Of a DNA stretch of 9,232 nucleotides, positions 5,204 through 9,232 are shown in pieces (position 1 is the first letter of the stretch; every line of letters starts with the position of its first letter). Under the pieces are notes generated by a model. The model made no database searches, was not told where the DNA came from, and saw only the letters and a program-made list of their open reading frames with translations. A program made the position numbers and the translations under genes. The stretch is from Candidatus Brocadiales bacterium (lineage in GTDB: Bacteria; Planctomycetota; Brocadiia; Brocadiales; Bathyanammoxibiaceae): positions 1 through 9,232 of the forward strand of contig JAUQZZ010000077.1 in NCBI GenBank assembly GCA_030586765.1. The letters are read 5' to 3'.

Positions 5204-5247
5204 GGCCATCCGCCTTTACGCATATTAGCAAAGCGGATAGCCTTTTT
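5204..5247. terminator. Bidirectional rho-independent terminator
   Basis: GGCCATCCGC (5204-5213) and GCGGATAGCC (5233-5242) pair at nine of ten positions (one C/A mismatch) around a 19-base loop. Five T follow on the plus strand (5243-5247). The A-run at 5195-5200 gives a T-run on the minus strand, so it can work both ways. On the minus strand it would stop read-through from the tRNA toward the phosphoribosyltransferase; on the plus strand it would end any RNA made from 5012-5200. Confidence 0.65.
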
Positions 5248-5253
5248 ATCTAT

Positions 5254-5325
5254 GGGGTGACCCTGTTACCCCAGAAGGCGTGGGGAAAATCCTTTCCCCC
5301 CACCCCTTTGAGGTCGTGGGGACTA
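5254..5325. other. Cluster of G/C-run hairpins between terminator and tRNA
   Basis: GGGGTGA/TTACCCC (5254-5272, loop of five), GTGGGGAAA/TTTCCCC-CAC (5280-5303, one bulged C, loop of four) and ACCCC/GGGGA-type pairing (about 5302-5321) follow one another. They occupy the space downstream of the tRNA on the minus strand. No gene is seen; they could be processing structures or repeat debris. Confidence 0.35.
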
Positions 5326-5333
5326 TATAACAA

Positions 5334-5367
5334 GAAGGCCTACCGAAGCAGTAGGCCCTCTTTATTT
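5334..5367 (-). terminator. Hairpin just downstream of the initiator tRNA
   Basis: On the minus strand GGCCTAC (5357-5351), a seven-base loop and GTAGGCC (5343-5337) form a perfect 7-bp stem, followed by TTCTTG. It begins about 10 bases after the tRNA CCA end and is the likely terminator or 3' processing boundary of the tRNA transcript. The plus strand has the better T-rich tail (CTCTTTATTTT), so it may act in both directions. Confidence 0.6.
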
Positions 5368-5444
<77 letters not shown>

Positions 5445-5457
5445 ATTTTCTATGTCT

Positions 5458-5485
5458 AATATACCATAAAGACCTGCAGTGTCAA
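5458..5485 (-). promoter_or_regulatory. Sigma70-type promoter of the initiator tRNA
   Basis: On the minus strand TTGACA (5485-5480, perfect -35), a 16-bp spacer and TATATT (5463-5458, five of six) precede the tRNA. A start near 5451 leaves about seven bases before the tRNA 5' end, as expected for a tRNA gene. An AT-rich tract (5486-5520) lies between this and the divergent promoter. Confidence 0.8.
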
Positions 5486-5520
5486 GGTCAGTAGATACTT
5501 TTGTTTTTTCAAAAATAATG

Positions 5521-5548
5521 TTGACATCTAGGAGTAGGTGGCTATAAT
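5521..5548 (+). promoter_or_regulatory. Consensus sigma70 promoter of the LysM lipoprotein gene
   Basis: TTGACA (5521-5526) and TATAAT (5543-5548) are both exact consensus hexamers, 16 bp apart. A start near 5555 gives a leader of about 45 bases before the ATG at 5600. It is divergent from the tRNA promoter; their -35 boxes are separated by 35 bp of AT-rich DNA. This is far stronger than any other promoter candidate in the window. Confidence 0.82.
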
Positions 5549-5582
5549 CCTGTTTCGCAGTAGGGGTGGCGTAATTAGTATA

Positions 5583-5598
5583 CTACAAGGGATTGTAG
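5583..5598 (+). promoter_or_regulatory. Hairpin over the ribosome-binding site of the LysM lipoprotein gene
   Basis: CTACAA (5583-5588), GGGA, TTGTAG (5593-5598) is a perfect 6-bp inverted repeat ending one base before the ATG. The Shine-Dalgarno AAGGGA (5587-5592) spans the stem edge and loop. It could limit ribosome access or present the site in a loop. Confidence 0.45.
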
Positions 5599-5599
5599 G

Positions 5600-6730
5600 A
5601 TGCAAAAGGCGCTAGCCCTATTCCTGCCTCTGCTGGCCCTGTTAGTGGCCTTTTCCAGTTGCGCCTCCCATAGCCACGACCTTACCTGCGTTAATAACGA
5701 CCCCTTCTACCAGAAAGAAGAGGGCAATGGGGGCTACGGGAAAAAGACGGCCCTGGATAGGGTCTATCAACTTGACCCAGGGCAACGTTTATTGAAGGTC
5801 TCCACCTCCCTTTATACTAACCCTCCCAGAAGGGTTGCCATCTTACCCTTTGAGAATCTGGAAGGAGGGGACTTTATTCTGAATGGGAGGCCCTTTACCC
5901 ACCGAAATGAGGAGGAAAAGAAGGCCTGGAGTTGGACCTATTCTAACCGATTGAGGAGGTTCTTCTTCGCCTATCTCTCCCTGAGAGAGTTTGACCTCCA
6001 GGGGATGCTGGAGACGGATACCATTTTAAAGGAGCTGGATATTACCAATCCAAAATCACTGTATAATACCCCTCCACAAGACCTGGGCAAGGCCATGGGA
6101 GTGGATGCCTTGATTTATGGCAAGGTCACCCGTTACAGGGCGCACTATTATCTCCTTTTCACCCAGGTGCAGGTGGGGCTGTATGTCAGGTGCGTGTCTG
6201 CCAGGGATGGCAGCACCCTCTTTGAAATAAGTGAAATAAGGCGGGACAATAATTTTAGGGTGGCTACAAACCCTATAGATTTTGTGGCCGCCTCTGTGCA
6301 GAATACTATGGGCCTTAGGGACCTACATGTCGCCAGGGCAGCTGACGAGGTCTGTCGTGAGATGGTCTCACGGATACCTGTTATAGAGGCATTAAAACAA
6401 GAGAAAGAAAGATACTTGAAGTCGTTAGTGGCCTCCAGCAGAAATGTACGGAGCGTTAAGGAGAAGTTGGCCAATGGCCAAGAGCAGGACTACGTTACCG
6501 ATGGAGGCGGTATCGGGTTTACTCCCGATAATATCCCTTCCACCGCATCCATCAAAAAGGACACCCCTCCCGCCCGCACACACAGGGTTCAAAAAGGAGA
6601 TACCCTCTTCAAACTGGCTAGAGAGTACTACAACGACACCTCAAGATGGAGTGGGATATACAAAGCCAATCAAGCCGTCTTGCCCAACGAATACTCATTA
6701 ACCCCGGGCCAGCTACTTTCTATCCCCTAA
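5600..6730 (+). CDS. Envelope lipoprotein with GNA1162/CsgG-like domain and C-terminal LysM
   Basis: This encodes 376 residues. Residues 1-20 are a lipoprotein signal ending F18-S19-S20-C21, so Cys21 should be lipidated. Residues about 76-265 resemble the GNA1162 (DUF799) lipoprotein family, related in fold to CsgG/LpoB: 'RRVAILPFENL' (77-87), 'LGKAMGVDALIYGKVTRYRAHYYLL' and 'LYVRCVSARDGSTLFEISEIRRDNN'. A charged, low-complexity linker (about 266-325) follows. A LysM peptidoglycan-binding domain ends the protein (327-376: 'HRVQKGDTLFKLAREYYND..W..IYKAN..L.PGQLLSIP'). It probably sits at the outer membrane facing the periplasm, tethered to peptidoglycan, perhaps as a secretion or cell-wall accessory factor. 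The start at 5600 is supported by AAGGGA seven bases upstream and a consensus promoter. It has no operon partner. The assignment of the central domain is by motif resemblance only. Confidence 0.88.
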   Translation: MQKALALFLPLLALLVAFSSCASHSHDLTCVNNDPFYQKEEGNGGYGKKTALDRVYQLDPGQRLLKVSTSLYTNPPRRVAILPFENLEGGDFILNGRPFTHRNEEEKKAWSWTYSNRLRRFFFAYLSLREFDLQGMLETDTILKELDITNPKSLYNTPPQDLGKAMGVDALIYGKVTRYRAHYYLLFTQVQVGLYVRCVSARDGSTLFEISEIRRDNNFRVATNPIDFVAASVQNTMGLRDLHVARAADEVCREMVSRIPVIEALKQEKERYLKSLVASSRNVRSVKEKLANGQEQDYVTDGGGIGFTPDNIPSTASIKKDTPPARTHRVQKGDTLFKLAREYYNDTSRWSGIYKANQAVLPNEYSLTPGQLLSIP

Positions 6731-6830
6731 TAGTGGTATCTGCCTAGACCCCGGTCCTATTTTCCTTTAAATCTGCCCCCCTTTTTGCTAAAATTTTTTA
6801 ATGAATAAAGGGCTCAAGGAATTACATTCA

Positions 6831-6947
6831 GAGACCTCTTAAAAATTACTAAAATGGATAGGCGGCCCTTTTCAGGGCCGCATTGAACGGGGCTAGAAAT
6901 CCGCCTTAGGCGGACTATCCTGGAGGAACGACTTTTCCAGAGGTCTC
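6831..6947. mobile_element. MITE-like element with terminal inverted repeats and 5-bp target duplication
   Basis: GAGACCTCT (6831-6839) and AGAGGTCTC (6939-6947) are perfect terminal inverted repeats, matching at 14 of 17 positions when extended inward (..AAAA). ATTCA occurs directly outside both ends (6826-6830 and 6948-6952), as a target-site duplication would. Inside are two perfect hairpins: GCGGCCC/GGGCCGC (6862-6881) and TCCGCC/GGCGGA (6900-6914). There is no coding capacity. An IS ending in GAGACC-type repeats could mobilise it in trans. The right end lies 20 bp before the trpG start. As RNA the same sequence would fold into a three-way junction, so a structured leader is the alternative. 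Bases 6731-6830 before it are AT-rich with no clear gene or terminator. Confidence 0.6.
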
Positions 6948-6967
6948 ATTCAGTAGAAAGGACCGTC

Positions 6968-7531
6968 TTGGTACTCGTCATAGATAATTACGATTCCTTT
7001 ACCTATAACTTAGTCCAGTGCATCGGGGAGCTGGGTAAGGAGGTAGAGGTGTTCAGAAATGACAAGATTACTATAAGGGACATAGAAGAGAAGGCCCCAT
7101 CACACATTATAATATCACCAGGCCCTTGCACCCCTAAGGAGAGTGGCATCTCTAATGAGGTAATAAGGCATTTTGCAGGTAAGATACCCATTCTGGGGAC
7201 CTGCCTGGGTCACCAATGCATTGCTTATACCTTTGGGGGAGAGGTAGTAAGGGCCAGAAGGCTTATGCACGGAAAAACCTCTATGATATACCACGATGGG
7301 AGGACTATTTATAAGGGGTTGAGTAATCCTTTTGAGGCCACCCGCTACCACTCCCTGATAGTAAAAGAGAAGGGCCTTCCCGACTGCCTCGAGGTTACAG
7401 CTAGGGCAGAAGAAGACGAGGTTATGGGCCTAAGGCATAGGGAGTTTATCCTGGAGGGGGTGCAGTTCCACCCAGAATCCTTCTTAACGGCAGAGGGACC
7501 AAACCTGATAAAAAACTTTTTTGAACTCTAA
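6968..7531 (+). CDS. trpG/pabA: Glutamine amidotransferase of anthranilate / aminodeoxychorismate synthase
   Basis: This encodes 187 residues, the usual length for TrpG/PabA. This class I glutamine amidotransferase hydrolyses glutamine and channels ammonia to TrpE or PabB, which convert chorismate to anthranilate or aminodeoxychorismate. Visible motifs: 'VIDNYDSFTYNLVQ' (4-17), 'SPGPCTP' (50-56), nucleophile C79 in 'GTCLGHQ', 'HGKTS', 'RYHSL', and H168/E170 in 'GVQFHPES'. The start is TTG at 6968, supported by AGAAAGGA (6955-6962) five bases upstream and by alignment with the family start; no ATG fits. No trpE, pabB or trpD is adjacent, so it may serve both pathways. It is followed by pyrF after nine bases. 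The MITE-like element sits directly upstream and may have replaced the native leader. TrpG and PabA cannot be told apart by sequence alone. Confidence 0.95.
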   Translation: MVLVIDNYDSFTYNLVQCIGELGKEVEVFRNDKITIRDIEEKAPSHIIISPGPCTPKESGISNEVIRHFAGKIPILGTCLGHQCIAYTFGGEVVRARRLMHGKTSMIYHDGRTIYKGLSNPFEATRYHSLIVKEKGLPDCLEVTARAEEDEVMGLRHREFILEGVQFHPESFLTAEGPNLIKNFFEL

Positions 7532-7540
7532 AGGGGGATT

Positions 7541-8497
7541 TTGAAAAGCTTCGCTGACCGCCTCATAGAGGTCTTGGGGGAAAGGGACAGTCCTGTAGCC
7601 GTGGGGCTGGACCCCCAGCTTAAATGGCTACCCCAAGAGATAAAGGATAGGGCATTTAGCCGACACGGTAAGGGCCTTAAGGGGGCTAGCCAGGCCGTCC
7701 TTGAATTTAACCAGCGGATAATAGATACCATATCCCCTTACGTGGGGGTGGTCAAGTTGCAGATTGCCTTTTACGAGGCCCTGGGCCCCTGGGGCCTGGA
7801 CGCTTACTCTAAGACCATAGGCTATGCGCAAAAAAGGGGTCTTATAGTCATAGGCGATATAAAAAGGGGTGATGTGGAGCACACCGCAGAGGCCTATGCC
7901 CAGGCACATCTTGGGGAGATGGAGATAGATGGTTCCTTTGTCTGCCCGTATAGCGTTGATGCCGTTACCCTCAATCCCTATCTAGGTGGAGACAGCGTAG
8001 CCCCCTTTCTCAAGCGGGCAGAGAGATATGGCAAAGGGCTGTTCATATTAGTGAAGAGTACTAACCCATCCTCAAGGGATTTTCAGGACCTGCGCTGTGG
8101 CGGAGAAAGACTCTGTGAACGGGTGGCAAGAAAGGTGAACCAGTGGGGGAGGGCGCTGGTGGGGAAGCACGGATACAGTGCTGTAGGGGCAGTAGTGGGG
8201 GCAAATTCCCCTTCCCTGGCGAAAAGGCTGAGGCTCCTCATGCCCAGGGCCTTTTTCCTTGTACCTGGATATGGTGCCCAGGGCGCCGGGCCAGAGGGAC
8301 TGTATCCCTATTTTAATAAAGACGGCTTTGGTGCTATAATCAGTTCATCCAGGGCTATAATATTCGCCTACCAGAACCCTCCTTGGAGGAGGAGATACGG
8401 CATGAGGAACTGGGAGGCAGCAGTGAGAGAGGCCCTTTTAAGGATGCGCTCCGAGGTGGCAGAGGTAGTGGGGAGGATACGGCGGCGTGGAGGCTAG
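7541..8497 (+). CDS. pyrF: Orotidine 5'-phosphate decarboxylase, subfamily 2
   Basis: This encodes 318 residues. It decarboxylates OMP to UMP, the last step of de novo pyrimidine synthesis, in the cytosol. The longer subfamily-2 form is recognised by 'GLDP' (22-25), K72 in 'VKLQIAFYEALG', the catalytic array D106-x-K108-R-G-D111-x3-T115 ('GDIKRGDVEHTAEAYA'), 'NPYLGGDS', 'VGANSP', 'LVPGYGAQG' and 'ISSSRAIIFAY'. The start is TTG at 7541, supported by a strong AAGGGGG (7531-7537) and by spacing of nine bases from trpG. The C-terminus is rich in Arg and Gly (GRIRRRGG) and its last 11 bases overlap murD. The gene is placed within the trpG-pyrF-murD run, so all three are probably co-transcribed. 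Confidence 0.96.
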   Translation: MKSFADRLIEVLGERDSPVAVGLDPQLKWLPQEIKDRAFSRHGKGLKGASQAVLEFNQRIIDTISPYVGVVKLQIAFYEALGPWGLDAYSKTIGYAQKRGLIVIGDIKRGDVEHTAEAYAQAHLGEMEIDGSFVCPYSVDAVTLNPYLGGDSVAPFLKRAERYGKGLFILVKSTNPSSRDFQDLRCGGERLCERVARKVNQWGRALVGKHGYSAVGAVVGANSPSLAKRLRLLMPRAFFLVPGYGAQGAGPEGLYPYFNKDGFGAIISSSRAIIFAYQNPPWRRRYGMRNWEAAVREALLRMRSEVAEVVGRIRRRGG

Positions 8498-9232
8498 GTC
8501 TTTTAAAGATAAAAGGGTAACAGTGATGGGACTGGGCCTCTTTGGTGGAGGTGCAGGTCTGGCCCGCTTCTTAGTAAGTCAGGGTGCAAGGGTGGTAGTC
8601 ACAGACCTTAAGGACCCGTCCCAACTCTCCCATTCTCTAGCCTCTCTGAAGGGTCTACCCATAGAGTTTCACCTTGGCGGACACCATGAGGAGGACTTCA
8701 GGGACGTGGACATGGTTATGGTTAACCCTGCTGTACCCAAGGATTCTGCCTTTCTGGGCATGGCCAGGGAGAAGGGCGTTCGCCTGGAGACAGAGATGAA
8801 CCTCTTTTTTAAGCTCTGTCCAGCTCCTATAATAGGCATCACAGGCAGTAAGGGCAAGTCAACCACCACTGCCCTACTGGGCGAGATGCTTAGCCGTAGG
8901 GTGAAGACCTGGGTAGGTGGTAACATAGGTCGCGGATATTCCCTCCTGGAGTATATTGATAAGATAACTCCACAGCACCTGGTGGTATTAGAACTCTCCA
9001 GCTTCCAACTGGAAGACCTAAGAGAGGTAGGAATGTCCCCTCATCTGAGCATTGTAACAAACATAACCAATAATCACCTGGACCGTCACAAGAGCCTTGA
9101 GGATTATATCGAGGCAAAAAAGACCATAATACATTATCAGGGTCCTGAAGACTTCGCTGTCCTCAACTACGACGACCCTGAATTGAGGAGGTGGTCTGGG
9201 GCTACCCATGCTAGTGTACTATGGTTTAGTAT
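8487..9232 (+). CDS. murD: UDP-N-acetylmuramoylalanine--D-glutamate ligase, N-terminal part
   Basis: This is an incomplete gene; 248 codons are present and the 3' part lies beyond the window. MurD adds D-glutamate to UDP-MurNAc-L-Ala using ATP in cytosolic peptidoglycan synthesis. Seen: the N-terminal Rossmann-like domain ('VTVMGLGLFGGGAGLARFL', 11-29, a Gly-rich variant of the usual GLGxSG), 'MVNPAVP' (78-84), and the Mur-ligase ATP loop 'GITGSKGKSTTT' (117-128). Further on are 'VGGNIG', 'LELSSFQLE', 'NITNNHLDRH' and 'YIEAKK', with the lysine that is carbamylated in the family. The start is GTG at 8487, with GGAGG (8472-8476) ten bases upstream; it overlaps pyrF by 11 bp. An ATG at 8526 would cut the first strand and is less likely. 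Following pyrF directly suggests coupling. Confidence 0.94.
   Translation, partial: MEARSFKDKRVTVMGLGLFGGGAGLARFLVSQGARVVVTDLKDPSQLSHSLASLKGLPIEFHLGGHHEEDFRDVDMVMVNPAVPKDSAFLGMAREKGVRLETEMNLFFKLCPAPIIGITGSKGKSTTTALLGEMLSRRVKTWVGGNIGRGYSLLEYIDKITPQHLVVLELSSFQLEDLREVGMSPHLSIVTNITNNHLDRHKSLEDYIEAKKTIIHYQGPEDFAVLNYDDPELRRWSGATHASVLWFS

Noticed and set aside
4993..5223. Overlapping open frames of 67-98 residues on both strands in the hairpin-rich gap
   Set aside because: They run across inverted repeats and terminator-like stems, have odd composition, no ribosome-binding site and no recognisable domain.
6831..6967. Tryptophan attenuator or T-box upstream of trpG
   Set aside because: No short peptide with tandem Trp codons, no T-box sequence and no terminator with T-run were found; terminal repeats and flanking duplications fit a MITE better.
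9050..9100. N in place of D in the murD 'NNHLDRH' motif as a loss of function
   Set aside because: Asn at this place is also found in otherwise normal MurD proteins, and all other catalytic motifs seen are intact.

Overview
The window is about 9.2 kb of bacterial chromosome at roughly 50% G+C. AGG (Arg), ATA (Ile) and GTA (Val) codons are used freely, and several short dispersed inverted repeats are present. Codon use, an E. coli-type SECIS element, the initiator tRNA and the gene families fit a member of Desulfobacterota, Nitrospirota or a related uncultured lineage. This placement is an inference; no marker here fixes the phylum.

Layout. (1) 1-1600: the 3' end of a ribbon-helix-helix (CopG/BrnA-type antitoxin-like) gene, a terminator that contains a dispersed GC-rich repeat, a 9-bp palindrome, a zinc-dependent medium-chain dehydrogenase, and a 292-bp gap that holds a classic TGTCATTCTGAG-type inverted repeat. 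(2) 1604-3549, plus strand: a YfcE/MJ0936-type metallophosphoesterase, a PEGA-domain lipoprotein that overlaps its end, a 31-residue very basic small protein, and a membrane-anchored redoxin interrupted by an in-frame TGA. (3) 3573-4948, minus strand: a probable three-gene operon transcribed in the order phosphoribosyltransferase, Rieske ferredoxin, cupin. It converges on the redoxin gene. (4) 4949-5599: hairpin-dense non-coding DNA, an initiator tRNA-Met on the minus strand, and two strong divergent sigma70-type promoters. (5) 5600-6730, plus strand: a lipoprotein with a GNA1162/CsgG-like domain and a C-terminal LysM domain. (6) 6731-9232: 100 bp with no clear feature, then a 117-bp MITE-like element, then trpG/pabA, pyrF and the first part of murD, tightly packed on the plus strand.

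Most notable result: the two reading frames at 2815-3210 and 3211-3549 are one gene. The TGA at 3208-3210 falls exactly where the redoxin/peroxiredoxin-like family has the first cysteine of its CxxC site, giving U-A-A-C. It is followed at once by a stem-loop whose six-base loop, AGGUCU, is the same as that of the E. coli fdhF SECIS. The gene therefore very probably encodes a 244-residue selenoprotein with three N-terminal membrane helices and a periplasmic Sec-containing redoxin domain. The host should therefore carry selA, selB, selC and selD, none of which is in this window.

How the genes work together: trpG/pabA (glutamine amidotransferase), pyrF (UMP synthesis) and murD (peptidoglycan precursor synthesis) form a biosynthetic run joined by spacings of 9 bp and -11 bp. 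The two lipoproteins and the LysM domain point to cell-envelope work. The selenoprotein, Rieske protein and cupin may all belong to redox or stress physiology, but they lie on opposite strands and no shared pathway can be shown.
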